A stretch of 64,000 bases of DNA. It comes from Pseudovibrio sp. M1P-2-3 (GTDB taxonomy: Bacteria > Pseudomonadota > Alphaproteobacteria > Rhizobiales > Stappiaceae). Position numbers and translations under genes: made by a program. Below are positions 1-9,041 of the stretch, in pieces; the stretch's first letter is position 1, and every line of letters starts with the position of its first letter. Under the pieces are notes generated by a model that was not told the DNA's origin, ran no database searches, and worked only from the letters and a program-made list of their open reading frames with translations. The DNA is taken from assembly GCF_031501865.1 (NCBI RefSeq), contig NZ_JARRCW010000001.1:939001-1003000 (forward strand). Direction: 5' to 3'.

Positions 1-1229
1 ACAAGATCTGCCCGCTTGCTATAAAGGTCGATTTGATTTTCTGAAAGTACTGCAAACTTATCCTGTAAAGCTTTACTCACGGAAGAAATGCTTTTCGCCA
101 GCTTGTTTATTTCCGCTGACTGGGTTTCCTTGCTCTGGAATTCAGCGGTTGCCTCAACAAATAGTTTGATCTGTTTGGAGACATCCTCTTCCAGTAGCTG
201 GCTGCCCGGCCGCAGGAAATCCAGTGTTTTGACCGTGGATTCAGTTGAGGCAATAAACAAAGCCTGCGTACGCTGGCTAATCTGCTCAACATCCTGCAGG
301 AGCTGCCCTGATATCTTCTGGATATTTCTTGAAGCAGAAATGGTTGCCTGAGAAAAGGCAATCGTCATTTTGGAGCCATTTGAAACTCTCTTCATCTTCT
401 TGGCAACTTCATCTTTGACAATGAACTTTTCAGAAAAGTCAGTTGTGTCTCTATATGTTTTCAGCTGCGCGGTGAGCTGTTGGTTCACCTCACTCAGTTG
501 CTTAACAGATTCGCTGTCAAAGCCCTGAATTTCAAGCGCAGTTAGCTCGTCAAAGTATTTTTGTGTTTTTGCAGCCAGCAGAATTGTCTTTTTAAGGAGT
601 TGTTCCTCGTTGCCACCGGAAGTGGCGTCAAGAAAATCAAACCGCATTTGCAGAAGGTTATTATGGATGTTGACGGCAAGCTTTCCAGCTTTTTCAGCGA
701 GGGCAACTTGTTCCTGTGCCTCAGTGTAGCTTGTCAAAGCAGACTGGTTGAGTTTGGAAATTTCATTCCTGACAGCTGCATCAATCTTTTTGATGGAGCC
801 AATTGTCTCCATCAGCTCGGAGAGCTTTGCAGATTGGTTTGAATTGAGTGTTCGTAGTTCGTCAAAGGATGTGGATAGGTCTTTGATATTCTTGCGAGCA
901 TGGCTAAAATCCTGACCGGACAGGGCCAGTTGGGCCGCATTTTGTTGATAGGTTTCTAACTGGGCAGCGAGCCCTGTCAGTTCCTGAGCTGCCACGTCAG
1001 CTGTCTGGCTATCGAGATGGCGCAAATATGTTTCTCGGGCAGCTGTGGCGTCCTGCAGCTTCTGCATCAAATGTAAAGTAGAGCTCGTCAACTCTGTTTG
1101 TTTGGAAAGTTTATAGATAGAAAAAATTCCTAGTCCGCCAACCGTTAATGCCAGCAGCATAATTATAAAAAAACCTCCGCCAATTTTAACGGATAGCTTT
1201 TGATTGCCAATAAATCGCAGCAATTGCAC
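1..1229 (-). CDS. Membrane-anchored chemoreceptor-like protein (HBM-type sensor region), 5' part only
   Basis: An uninterrupted reverse-strand frame runs from a GTG at 1229 to the left edge (about 409 codons, no stop), so the C-terminal part lies outside the window. A purine-rich AGGGGGG lies about 8 bases before the GTG; GTG 1238 is an in-frame alternative. Residues about 18-41 form one hydrophobic helix (GGGFFIIMLLALTVGG), followed by a long, almost wholly helical region rich in Q, S, E and L with no globular enzyme motif. This layout matches the helical bimodular (HBM) ligand domain of methyl-accepting chemotaxis proteins. The signalling domain, HAMP and second membrane helix are not visible, so the chemoreceptor call rests on the N-terminal half. 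A histidine kinase or diguanylate cyclase with the same sensor is possible. Confidence 0.6.
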   Translation of the reverse strand, partial: MQLLRFIGNQKLSVKIGGGFFIIMLLALTVGGLGIFSIYKLSKQTELTSSTLHLMQKLQDATAARETYLRHLDSQTADVAAQELTGLAAQLETYQQNAAQLALSGQDFSHARKNIKDLSTSFDELRTLNSNQSAKLSELMETIGSIKKIDAAVRNEISKLNQSALTSYTEAQEQVALAEKAGKLAVNIHNNLLQMRFDFLDATSGGNEEQLLKKTILLAAKTQKYFDELTALEIQGFDSESVKQLSEVNQQLTAQLKTYRDTTDFSEKFIVKDEVAKKMKRVSNGSKMTIAFSQATISASRNIQKISGQLLQDVEQISQRTQALFIASTESTVKTLDFLRPGSQLLEEDVSKQIKLFVEATAEFQSKETQSAEINKLAKSISSVSKALQDKFAVLSENQIDLYSKRADL

Positions 1230-1737
1230 CAGAATCACCCCCCTCAAGGTAAAAAATTGAACAGAGGCTAAAGCGCAATACGTCAATTATTGGTAAATAT
1301 GATAATATAAATAAAAGGGGTAGCGTCGTACCATCGTGGAATATTGGCTGACCGAGGCGGCGAACCAGAGAGATAAGGCTAAGGATTCTCTACTGTTCAA
1401 GGGCCAATTTTAATGAAATATATACAATGGTATTGGTTTAAATCGCTTACCCATAAATATTACTAATAGTCTTATCGTGTAAAATCTATGTATCCTAGTA
1501 ATATCGGTGATATTATATTTAAATATATAAATATAAATGAGAATTTTATAGCTTAAGCCGTCTAAATATCGAAGTTATATTGACATTTAAATACCATTAA
1601 ATTCTACTTAGCTGATTATAATTGAATTCAGAATTTGTATCGTCATAAAAGTGTAAATGAGCGGCGCTTACAACAATGGCCTTGGATGGGACAATGCCAT
1701 TGTAAAAAGTAAACTGACTGAATTCTTGGAGGGGTAG
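1230..1737. other. AT-rich spacer between divergent genes, with a leader hairpin
   Basis: No gene is seen in these 508 bases, which separate the reverse-strand receptor-like gene from the forward importer operon and should hold both promoters. The middle (about 1420-1660) is very AT-rich. Just before the binding-protein gene lies a perfect 8-base inverted repeat, ACAATGGC at 1673-1680 and GCCATTGT at 1696-1703. It could be an operator or a leader hairpin; no T-tract follows, so it is not an ordinary terminator. A strong ribosome site (GGAGGGG) sits at about 1729-1735. Confidence 0.5.
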
Positions 1738-2859
1738 ATGACAATATCAAGACGTAACCTTTTAAAAGTAACGGCTGCAGCAGTTGCAACACCGGCGGTT
1801 TTGAGAGCCCACGACGCTCTCGCGACTTCTGGTTCCGTAAAGATTTCCGCTTGGACCGATTACATTCAGCCCAATATAATCGAGAAGTTTGAGGGCGAGA
1901 CTGGAATTAAAGTTGAGCTCTCAACTTATGGCTCCAATGACGAATCTGAATCAACTGTGCGTGCTGCTGGCGGAAAAGGGTTTGATGTTGTCTTCCCTTC
2001 CATCACCAATGCGCCAAATTATCTGGATGAAAGTGGAGATAACTATTTTGCTCCCATTCCGGCAGAGGTGAATGCAGACGCTATCATTCCTTCTTTTTTA
2101 AGAGATAGTGCTGTTCTGGGTGGTCTGCACCGCGGTAAGCAGATTTTGCTGCCTTTCAACTGGGGCACAGAGGGCATCACCGTAAACCGTAGTGCTTTTG
2201 ATATCGCTGATGAGAGCATTTCCTATGGGGATTTATGGGCCCCAGAAGCAAAAGGGAAAGCAGCCTTCCGACAGAAATCCGTTATTATGGGAACGGGTCT
2301 TTATCTGGATGCGATTGGTGAAGTGAAGTCCAACCGTATGTTGGATGTTTATAAGACCGAAGAGGATGCGCGCCGTGTCTGGGGTGGCATCACCAAGTGG
2401 ATCATGGAGCGCAAGGACAACTTCGGGGCATTCTGGAACAACGCCACTGAAGCAACCGCCGCCTTCAAAGAAGCTGGCTGCATTATCGGTCAGACATGGG
2501 ACACAACCGGCCTGTTATTGAACAGGGAAGATTCAAGTTATGCCTTCCGTGCGCCTAAGGAAGGTATCATCACTTGGCTTGATAGTTTTGGTATTTTGCG
2601 TGGTGCCGAGAATCGGGATCAGGCGATTGCATTCATGAACTTCATGCTGAAGCCGGAAGTGGGTGGCATGTTTGCCAACAATACCGGATACAATTCAGCC
2701 GTTGCTGGGGCTGCGGACTATGCCACTGAAGAGTTCAAGCGTCAGTTTAATGAGGTTTATACGCCGGATGTTCTGAGTAATATGTGGTGGTGGCAGGCAG
2801 ATACGCCATTCTTCGCACCAGTTCGTAACGAATTCGTTGAAATCATAACGAACGCCTAA
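1738..2859 (+). CDS. Polyamine-type ABC importer, periplasmic binding protein (PotD-like)
   Basis: 373 residues. The N-terminus carries a twin-arginine signal (SRRNLLK, arginines 5-6, then an alanine-rich core ending DALA near residue 29), so it is probably exported folded by Tat. The mature part has the spermidine/putrescine-binding pattern: an early WTDYIQPNIIEKFE segment, and later aromatic positions such as GQTWDTTG and MWWWQADTPFFAP. It should capture a small cationic or opine-like ligand in the periplasm and deliver it to the permeases encoded downstream. GGAGGGG just before ATG 1738 supports the start. First of five co-directional genes to 7006, with 64 bases before the ATPase. The ligand cannot be read from sequence; related proteins bind putrescine, spermidine, opines or other amines. 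Confidence 0.85.
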   Translation: MTISRRNLLKVTAAAVATPAVLRAHDALATSGSVKISAWTDYIQPNIIEKFEGETGIKVELSTYGSNDESESTVRAAGGKGFDVVFPSITNAPNYLDESGDNYFAPIPAEVNADAIIPSFLRDSAVLGGLHRGKQILLPFNWGTEGITVNRSAFDIADESISYGDLWAPEAKGKAAFRQKSVIMGTGLYLDAIGEVKSNRMLDVYKTEEDARRVWGGITKWIMERKDNFGAFWNNATEATAAFKEAGCIIGQTWDTTGLLLNREDSSYAFRAPKEGIITWLDSFGILRGAENRDQAIAFMNFMLKPEVGGMFANNTGYNSAVAGAADYATEEFKRQFNEVYTPDVLSNMWWWQADTPFFAPVRNEFVEIITNA

Positions 2860-2926
2860 ATCTCAAATCAGAGATCTTTCGGGAGACAGCACTGCTGCCT
2901 CCCATTCCCTATACAATGAGGAATTG

Positions 2927-4054
2927 ATGCGCGGAATGGAAGTGACGTTGAATGACGTCAGTATAACGTACCCTAACGGCTTTACAGCTGTTCACCCCAC
3001 TAGCCTGACGATCAACCCCGGAGAGTTTTTCTCGATCCTTGGCCCATCCGGTTGCGGAAAAACAACACTGCTTCGCTCCATATCGGGTTTTGTTGAACCC
3101 ACAGAAGGTCAAATTCTGATTGGCGGGACAGACTATAAAGGGATCGGCCCCAATGGGCGTCCAACTGCGCTGATTTTTCAAAACCTCGCCTTGTTCCCTC
3201 TTATGTCGGTTTGGGAAAATGTAGCCTTTGGGCTTGAAGCTCGCGGGATCTCCAAAAGGAAACGGCGTGAAAAGGCCGAGGAGCTTCTGGAACTGGTTGC
3301 CCTTCACGATCAGGCCGATAAAAAACCGACCGAGCTTTCCGGTGGGCAACGCCAGCGTGTTGCTATTGCACGGGCGTTGGCTGTCGAGCCTGCGGTCTTA
3401 CTGCTGGATGAGCCTTTGTCGGCGCTCGATCTAAAGCTGCGCCAACATATGCGCACCGAACTTAGGGCCATTCAAAAGCAAACCGGGGTTACCTTTATTT
3501 ATATTACCCATGATCAAGGCGAAGCGCTGACAATGTCAGACCGCATTGCGGTGATGAATGAGGGGCGAGTTCAACAGGTGGGCAGTGGTGATGAAGTTTA
3601 TTCGCACCCTGAAACACCCTTTGTTGCCAGCTTTGTGGGTGAGGTTAATCACTTCCACGGCAGGGTTTCCAAAGCAGGTACGGGATCGGCCTTTATTCAG
3701 ACCACACTTGGGAGTATGGCCGGCAAAAATCCATCGAATATGAGAGATGGAGAGGAGGCGATCCTATTTGTCCGTCCGGAAAATATGAGACTTGCAAATG
3801 GGATAAGTGATGAGAATGCCTTTGAAGTACGCTTTCTTCGACGGGATTTGGAAGGGCCGTTTGTAAACCTTTACATGCAGCTGGCAGGGGGGGAGCAAGG
3901 AGCCCCCATTTGTATGCAGCTGCCTAATAACGGAGCCTTACCGGACCTTCAACAGGATGAGAGGGCATTTGTGGCGTTTGATCCTGAAGCCGCCCGGGTT
4001 TTGTCCGTTGGTCCTATGGCGAAAACGGGCCGAGAGGAGCTTATCGCGGAATGA
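2927..4054 (+). CDS. Polyamine-type ABC importer, ATPase (PotA-like)
   Basis: ATP-hydrolysing subunit of the importer. Walker A (GPSGCGKTT, about residues 40-48), the ABC signature LSGGQRQRVAIARAL (about 135), Walker B LLLDEP (about 157) and the switch histidine in YITHDQ are all intact. A C-terminal extension from about residue 235 fits the TOBE-type regulatory domain of the PotA/FbpC/MalK group. A TTG at 2924 would add one residue, but ATG 2927 follows GAGG at a short distance and ATG 2936 is also possible. The stop overlaps the next start (ATGA at 4051-4054), so translation of the first permease is probably coupled. Confidence 0.92.
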   Translation: MRGMEVTLNDVSITYPNGFTAVHPTSLTINPGEFFSILGPSGCGKTTLLRSISGFVEPTEGQILIGGTDYKGIGPNGRPTALIFQNLALFPLMSVWENVAFGLEARGISKRKRREKAEELLELVALHDQADKKPTELSGGQRQRVAIARALAVEPAVLLLDEPLSALDLKLRQHMRTELRAIQKQTGVTFIYITHDQGEALTMSDRIAVMNEGRVQQVGSGDEVYSHPETPFVASFVGEVNHFHGRVSKAGTGSAFIQTTLGSMAGKNPSNMRDGEEAILFVRPENMRLANGISDENAFEVRFLRRDLEGPFVNLYMQLAGGEQGAPICMQLPNNGALPDLQQDERAFVAFDPEAARVLSVGPMAKTGREELIAE

Positions 4055-5478
4055 AGGCGCTTTTCAAAAACTATGGCAAGTTGCTGACTGGCGTATTTTT
4101 CGGGTCTGTTGTGTTCTGGGCAGCGCTTTTGATTATTTTGCCTCAGGCGACAATGCTCAAGAAGGCGATAACAGAACCTAAACGGCAGCTGGACAGTTCG
4201 ATTGCCGAAGCTCTTGCCAGAGATTCTGATACCTGTGCTAATGTTCTTCTGACATACGCACGGGCTGAAAATAGAACGGGTAAAGTGGGCGCAGGTATTC
4301 CTTCGTTTTCCGGTACTCCGTCCCTCGCAGTTCCCAGCATGAGCTCTCCATCTGCCTCTGGAATGGCTATTCCTTCAATGGGGGGAGGGGGAAGTCACCT
4401 TCCTCAAGTACCCTACATTATCCAATGTGACAGGGCCGATACGCACCGTCAGATGGTACGCTCATCGGGAGAGCGCATTTGGCTGGATGAGCTTTACAAT
4501 GTACCTACGATGAAAGTTCCTGAAAATGGCAGTGCTCAGGACCGGATCAAAGTGGCACACGCCATTAATGAAATCGCCTCTACCTTACATAAAGAGCTGC
4601 TTGAAAGGGAACGCACGCAGCTAAATGTGAGCTGGGGGAATTTCAGCTCTCTTATGCGGCCAACACTCATTCCTCTTTCCAGTGAACAAAAGTTGGAAGA
4701 GGATGGCAAGCTCTCAAAGATGCTCTATGGCGCTGTTGGGCTACGCATGGAAAAAGATGGGCAAGTATATGAGAGACTGGGCCTGATTGTTGTAGTGCGC
4801 ACACTTACCTTCGCAATTTTAGCGACAGCTCTTGCTTTGGTAGTTTGTTATCCAGTCGCCTACAACCTTGCACTGGCCAGCTCGGCAGATAAGGCGCTCT
4901 GGCTGTTTCTGGGGTTAATTATACCATACGCTATTGTCGAGTTGATGCGCATTTACGCGTGGACCTCCATCATCGACAGCTATGGATTGCTTAATACCAT
5001 GCTGGATTGGGTGGGGATTACGGATCTGGCACGCGGGGAAGTCGTGCACTTCAAACGCTCCGCTTTAACGGTTTTTCTCGTTATCGTGTACACCTATGTT
5101 CTGTTCATGGTGTTCCCCATCTATAATGTTATGTCTACGCTGGACAAAAATCAGGTGGAGGCGGCCAAGGATTTGGGCGCATCATCCGTTCGCGTTCATT
5201 GGCGTGTGATTATTCCCCACTCGAAACCGGGCATAGCTGTGGGCTGTATTGCCACCTTTATGTTGGCAGCTGGGGCGTTCTCTGTGCCGCGAATAATTTC
5301 ACGCGGGCTGCAGTCGGAATGGTTCAGCCAAACCATCTATAATAAATTTTTTGAAGCAGAGAACTCCAATATCGGGGCCGCCTATTCGGTTACCTATACG
5401 GTATTGTGTTTTGCTCTTGTTGCTTTGTTTATGTGGCTAATGCGTACGCGCTTAAAAGACTTTGCGAGGGCTCAATGA
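4051..5478 (+). CDS. ABC importer permease 1 (PotB-like) with large soluble insert
   Basis: 475 residues, against about 280-300 for a usual PotB. One membrane helix at about residues 13-32 is followed by roughly 210 residues that are not hydrophobic (about 35-245), including a Gly/Ser/Pro/Met-rich stretch and two cysteines near 60 and 125. The usual permease core of about five helices follows, with the cytoplasmic coupling loop (EAAKDLGASSVRVHW, about 370) that contacts the ATPase. The insert should face the periplasm if helix 1 goes out. Its function is unknown; it could be an extra ligand or docking domain. Overlaps the ATPase by four bases and the second permease by four bases (ATGA at 5475-5478). 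Confidence 0.85.
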   Translation: MKALFKNYGKLLTGVFFGSVVFWAALLIILPQATMLKKAITEPKRQLDSSIAEALARDSDTCANVLLTYARAENRTGKVGAGIPSFSGTPSLAVPSMSSPSASGMAIPSMGGGGSHLPQVPYIIQCDRADTHRQMVRSSGERIWLDELYNVPTMKVPENGSAQDRIKVAHAINEIASTLHKELLERERTQLNVSWGNFSSLMRPTLIPLSSEQKLEEDGKLSKMLYGAVGLRMEKDGQVYERLGLIVVVRTLTFAILATALALVVCYPVAYNLALASSADKALWLFLGLIIPYAIVELMRIYAWTSIIDSYGLLNTMLDWVGITDLARGEVVHFKRSALTVFLVIVYTYVLFMVFPIYNVMSTLDKNQVEAAKDLGASSVRVHWRVIIPHSKPGIAVGCIATFMLAAGAFSVPRIISRGLQSEWFSQTIYNKFFEAENSNIGAAYSVTYTVLCFALVALFMWLMRTRLKDFARAQ

Positions 5479-6311
5479 CTTCATCCCGAGTTCTCTCCGC
5501 CTATACTTGGGCCTTTATTGCCTTCATGTTTGCACCGCTCCTGTTGATGGTGGTTGCCAGCTTCAACAATACATCCCCGCCTTCAGTTACCGATTGGCAA
5601 GGATTTACGACCAAGTGGTACGAGTTTTTCTGGATGTCACCAGAAGCGATGCGTGCCGACAATGTCCTGCGGGCTCTGGATCGGGATCGCTTTATCAGCT
5701 GCTTCCAGAACTCCCTTTGGATATCGGCCTTCGTCGTGCCCGCGTCTCTCCTGCTTGGTTTATCGGGCGCTGTTTTGCTCACCCGTTGGCAAAGTAGGGT
5801 AAACGGAATTTTGTGGTGGGTTCTTCTCTCTCCTATGCTTGCACCAGGAATTGTTCTCGGGTTGTCGGCTCTTGTTTTTTGGGGGCGGGTTGGTGTTGAT
5901 GCCGGTACATTCACTATTGTGATGGCACAAATCACGTTTGTTGCCGGATACCCGCTCCTCATCATCATGGCGCGCCTGCAAAGGCAACCTGTAGAGCTGG
6001 AAGAGGCAGCTCTTGATCTTGGTGCTTCACCGTTTCGGGTTTTCTTCAGGATAACGCTACCCTATCTGGTGCCGGCTTTGGCATCTGCAGCAGTGATTGC
6101 ATTCATGGCTTCCATGGAAAATTACAATACAACCATGTTTGCCAAAGGCGGGGCCTGTACGTTTGCAACCGAGGTTGGCGCTATGGCGCGTAACCCCAAT
6201 GGTCATCCGCCCGTGATTAATGCGGTAGGTACGATTATCATCTTTTTGACCGTCAGCTTTGCCTTCCTCTACACGTTCCTAGTGAAGAAGGAAGCGAAGA
6301 AGGGTGAATAA
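5475..6311 (+). CDS. ABC importer permease 2 (PotC-like)
   Basis: 278 residues from ATG 5475, which overlaps the preceding stop as ATGA; an upstream extension to 5406 only re-reads the 3' end of the previous gene. About six hydrophobic helices and the binding-protein-dependent permease loop (EEAALDLGASPFRVFF) identify the second transmembrane half of the importer. It lacks the large insert of its partner. Its stop overlaps the next ATG (TAATG, 6309-6313), tying the fifth gene to the same transcript. Confidence 0.9.
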   Translation: MTSSRVLSAYTWAFIAFMFAPLLLMVVASFNNTSPPSVTDWQGFTTKWYEFFWMSPEAMRADNVLRALDRDRFISCFQNSLWISAFVVPASLLLGLSGAVLLTRWQSRVNGILWWVLLSPMLAPGIVLGLSALVFWGRVGVDAGTFTIVMAQITFVAGYPLLIIMARLQRQPVELEEAALDLGASPFRVFFRITLPYLVPALASAAVIAFMASMENYNTTMFAKGGACTFATEVGAMARNPNGHPPVINAVGTIIIFLTVSFAFLYTFLVKKEAKKGE

Positions 6312-7006
6312 TGAAGGTTGTTGCGCGTTGTCATCCAGCTCTTAGGAAGGTTTTACCGGCTCCCGTTCCGGCAGCGCAAATGCTGCCGGAGTGGTTTCGT
6401 TCCATGCCGGGTAAAACAGTTTCCCCCACTCTTGGCGGGGAAACCGTGAGGACACTTAAACACTGCCCTCCGCTCATAGATGCTTTGACGCTGGGCGTTT
6501 GCATTTTGTTGCCAACGGACCTTCACTTTGAAGGTGGAGAGGTTTTTTGGGACTGGAACCCGCCGATAATTTCAGATAGTCCCATCAGCCGAGCACCCAT
6601 CGGCGTTCATGTACCCGAGCAGGCAGAGGGCGCTCCTTTAGGGCAATCTGATGAATTGCTGCTTAAGTTCATGAACTTCTGGAGTTTGGAAGCTCCAGAA
6701 GGCTGGCAGCTTCTATTTACCCATCCTATGAACAGGAGTGATTTACCGTTTCAGACCTTAAGCGGGCTGGTGGATAGTGATCGCTTCAAGCATGGGTATG
6801 TTCATTTTCCAGCCATTTTACAAAAGGGCTTTGAGGGAACAATTGTCAAGGGAACACCCATTGCGCAGATTGTTGCAGTGCCGGCGCAGGAGCAGCCGGA
6901 ACTCCTTGTAGAAAATATGTCGGAGGATTGGGTTGAGGAAAGTGCGAGGGTGCAGCGCGAATTGCAAACAGATACGGGTGTCTACCGTAAAAAGTATCGC
7001 AGGTAG
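6311..7006 (+). CDS. Uncharacterised protein of the importer operon (DUF6065-like)
   Basis: 231 residues, soluble, without signal peptide or membrane helix. The pattern (PEWFRSMPGK near 25, WDWNPP near 78, a central PIGVHVPEQ, then HPMNRSDLPFQTLSGLVD, VHFPAI and KGTPIAQIV) resembles a family I know from marine bacteria and phage genomes, close to DUF6065. I assign the family from memory and no function is known to me. The start overlaps the permease stop by one base, so it is almost certainly co-translated with the transporter. It may modify or sense the imported compound. The family name is uncertain; the gene itself is not in doubt. Confidence 0.7.
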   Translation: MKVVARCHPALRKVLPAPVPAAQMLPEWFRSMPGKTVSPTLGGETVRTLKHCPPLIDALTLGVCILLPTDLHFEGGEVFWDWNPPIISDSPISRAPIGVHVPEQAEGAPLGQSDELLLKFMNFWSLEAPEGWQLLFTHPMNRSDLPFQTLSGLVDSDRFKHGYVHFPAILQKGFEGTIVKGTPIAQIVAVPAQEQPELLVENMSEDWVEESARVQRELQTDTGVYRKKYRR

Positions 7007-7016
7007 GCCGGTGTGC

Positions 7017-7565
7017 TTAAAGCCTTAGCGGTATTCTGCCCTTGGCCGTTCGGACCATTTCCTTCAAAATCCGAGGCCGTGCTGATGGTGCTTCCAGCAA
7101 TGTGGATAGAAGTGCAGGGGCGGTTTCATCCCCTGTTTCTGCTGCAATCCTGTAAAGGGCCTGATCTGCTTCCTCTCCCGAAAGCTTCTCCCAAGCGTCT
7201 TTGGCGACAGCCCACAGGCCCAACCTCAAGCCAAGACGGCCCACATTTCTCCAGGCATCCTGATCTGCAGGGCTTAAGGCTACCACTTTTTGAAAAGAAG
7301 CGAGTGCCCTGTCCAATTGATTTTGGGCAACTTGCCAGCGGCCCAGTTCAAACCATGCAATTGAATAATCCGGCAGTTTTTGGACGGCCTGCAAAAAGCA
7401 TGGGCCAATTTTCTCTGTCTTTCCAAGTTGCTCGTAAACCTTTCCAAGGTTGTAGTGCAATTCTGCAGGACACTCTTTTCTTCGGGAGGCTTTTTTCAAA
7501 AGCGTTTCGGCTTCTTGCCATCGTCCGGCAGAAATTAAAAAGGGTAACTGGGAAAGATCAATCAT
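7017..7565 (-). CDS. TPR-repeat protein
   Basis: 182 residues, reverse strand, convergent with the importer operon (10 bases between stops). It contains about four tetratricopeptide-like helical pairs (for example AELHYNLGKVYEQLGKTEK, SIAWFELGRWQVAQNQLDRA, QDAWRNVGRLGLRLGLWAVA). No signal peptide or catalytic domain is visible, so a cytoplasmic protein-protein adaptor is expected. The ribosome site before ATG 7565 is weak. The overlapping forward-strand frame is a shadow of this gene: its translation has no domain pattern. Confidence 0.75.
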   Translation of the reverse strand: MIDLSQLPFLISAGRWQEAETLLKKASRRKECPAELHYNLGKVYEQLGKTEKIGPCFLQAVQKLPDYSIAWFELGRWQVAQNQLDRALASFQKVVALSPADQDAWRNVGRLGLRLGLWAVAKDAWEKLSGEEADQALYRIAAETGDETAPALLSTLLEAPSARPRILKEMVRTAKGRIPLRL

Positions 7566-7627
7566 TTAAACAAGATAGGAAAAACCTGCGATTCTTGCAA
7601 GGCAGTCTCAGAAAGGGGGATTAGGCA

Positions 7628-8554
7628 ATGAAAACGGAAGGAACTTTTGAGAAAGAGGGACGGTTTTACCGTGGAAACCTGCATACGCACTCAAACAGGT
7701 CGGATGGTACACTGACACCAGAAGAAGTTTGCCGGCGCTATCATGCAGAAGGCTATGACTTTATTGCTGTAACGGATCACTTTGTGGGCTGCTATGACTA
7801 CCCAATTGTTGATACACGCCCTTTTAGACGGGAGGGGTTTACAACTATTTTAGGTGCGGAATTGCACTCTGGGGCAATGGAAAATGGGTCTCTCTGGCAC
7901 ATATTGGCAGTTGGTTTGCCTGAGGATTTTGCTCCCCCTAACTCCCCAGACTTTTACCCCGTACCTGATCAGGAAAACGGGTCGGATATCGCTCAACGAG
8001 CGCGGGATGCGGGAGCCTTTGTCGTTTTAGCCCATCCGGAATGGTCTGGCCTGACCATGAATGATGCACGTAGTTTAAAAGCGGCTCATGCAGTGGAGGC
8101 CTACAACCACGACTGTTTTACAGGTGCGGATCGCGGGTTTGGGTTTCATACGCTTGAACACCTTTTGGATGAGGGGAAAAAGCTGACGCTGTGTGCAACT
8201 GATGATGCCCACTTCAAAGGGCCAGATCATTTTGGTGGCTGGGTTATGGTCAAGGCCTCAGAAAATAGCCCGGAGGCTTTGTTGGCAGCGCTGAAAGCCG
8301 GTCACTATTATTCTTCGCAGGGACCAGAGTTGCATAGCATTCGTTGGAACAGGGATCTAGTTGAAGTTGAGTGTAGTGCCGTATCTTCTGTTCTTGTGCA
8401 GGGCAGGGGCATTAAAGCTACAGCTATCCACGGAGAAGCCATAACAAAGACCTCGCTTCCATTGGAGTATTTTAAGAGTTCAGATTGGCTGCGTATTACA
8501 ATTGTTGACAGAGCTGGGAAACGGGCTTGGTCTAATCCGATTTGGAGGACGTAG
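7628..8554 (+). CDS. PHP-domain metal-dependent phosphoesterase
   Basis: 308 residues. The N-terminus has the PHP metal-binding signature HTHSNRSDGTLTPEE followed by DFIAVTDHF. Further likely metal ligands are GAELHSG, VLAHPEW, EAYNHD and CATDDAHF, so the trinuclear site looks complete. Family members hydrolyse phosphoesters of nucleotides or histidinol phosphate, or act as 5'-3' exonucleases; which applies here is not clear. A good ribosome site (AAGGGGG) precedes ATG 7628. It stands alone, 63 bases after the divergent TPR gene start, so the two may share a promoter region. Confidence 0.85.
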   Translation: MKTEGTFEKEGRFYRGNLHTHSNRSDGTLTPEEVCRRYHAEGYDFIAVTDHFVGCYDYPIVDTRPFRREGFTTILGAELHSGAMENGSLWHILAVGLPEDFAPPNSPDFYPVPDQENGSDIAQRARDAGAFVVLAHPEWSGLTMNDARSLKAAHAVEAYNHDCFTGADRGFGFHTLEHLLDEGKKLTLCATDDAHFKGPDHFGGWVMVKASENSPEALLAALKAGHYYSSQGPELHSIRWNRDLVEVECSAVSSVLVQGRGIKATAIHGEAITKTSLPLEYFKSSDWLRITIVDRAGKRAWSNPIWRT

Positions 8555-9041
8555 TAATTAAAACCTACTTTGTAGTCTAGCCTACTTAGGGCTGTTGAGG
8601 CTTGGAAAAGGGAATGAATCTCTTTCTGGAAAGGAAGATTGTATTCATTCCCTTTCTACTTGCGTAAGTGTGATTCTGCACTTTGATACGAAAGTATTAA
8701 TATTCACTACAATCATAGATACGTAAAAAATTACAATTATCACAATAGATTGAAAAGGTGGGTAAAAAACACCGCTTTTGAGTTTTGGTTGTGATTGAAA
8801 AATTTTTACCTTAATGAATTTTATTTCAATAACTTAGCTAAATCATCGGCATTTTCACCCCATAATATATGGTTAATAAAGTGTAATATTGCTGTTAATT
8901 TATAGTAATAGATGAGTAGTGTGCTTTGCTATACGAAGGCTTATTTAAGCTGATCGTATTTTTACTGGTTAAATAAAGCTTAAAATTCTAGGTATCCCGG
9001 GTGGGGGATATTTAGAGCATTAGTTGCAGGGGTTCCGTAAT
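8555..9041. other. AT-rich spacer upstream of the RTX nuclease gene, with a 13-base hairpin
   Basis: 487 bases without a gene. Near its left end AAAGGGAATGAAT (8607-8619) is the exact complement of ATTCATTCCCTTT (8643-8655) across a 23-base loop that itself can fold (CTTT/AAAG). It lies 53 bases after the PHP stop and may act as a terminator, though no T-run follows. The remainder (about 8690-8990) is strongly AT-rich and should contain the nuclease promoter; I could not pick out a convincing -35/-10 pair. Confidence 0.45.

Noticed and set aside
5406-5474. An upstream extension of the second permease
   Set aside because: It re-reads the 3' end of the first permease gene; ATG 5475 overlaps the preceding stop in the usual coupled manner.
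7013-7624. A 203-codon forward frame covering the TPR gene
   Set aside because: The reverse strand encodes clear TPR helices; the forward translation has no domain pattern and its end abuts the PHP gene ribosome site.
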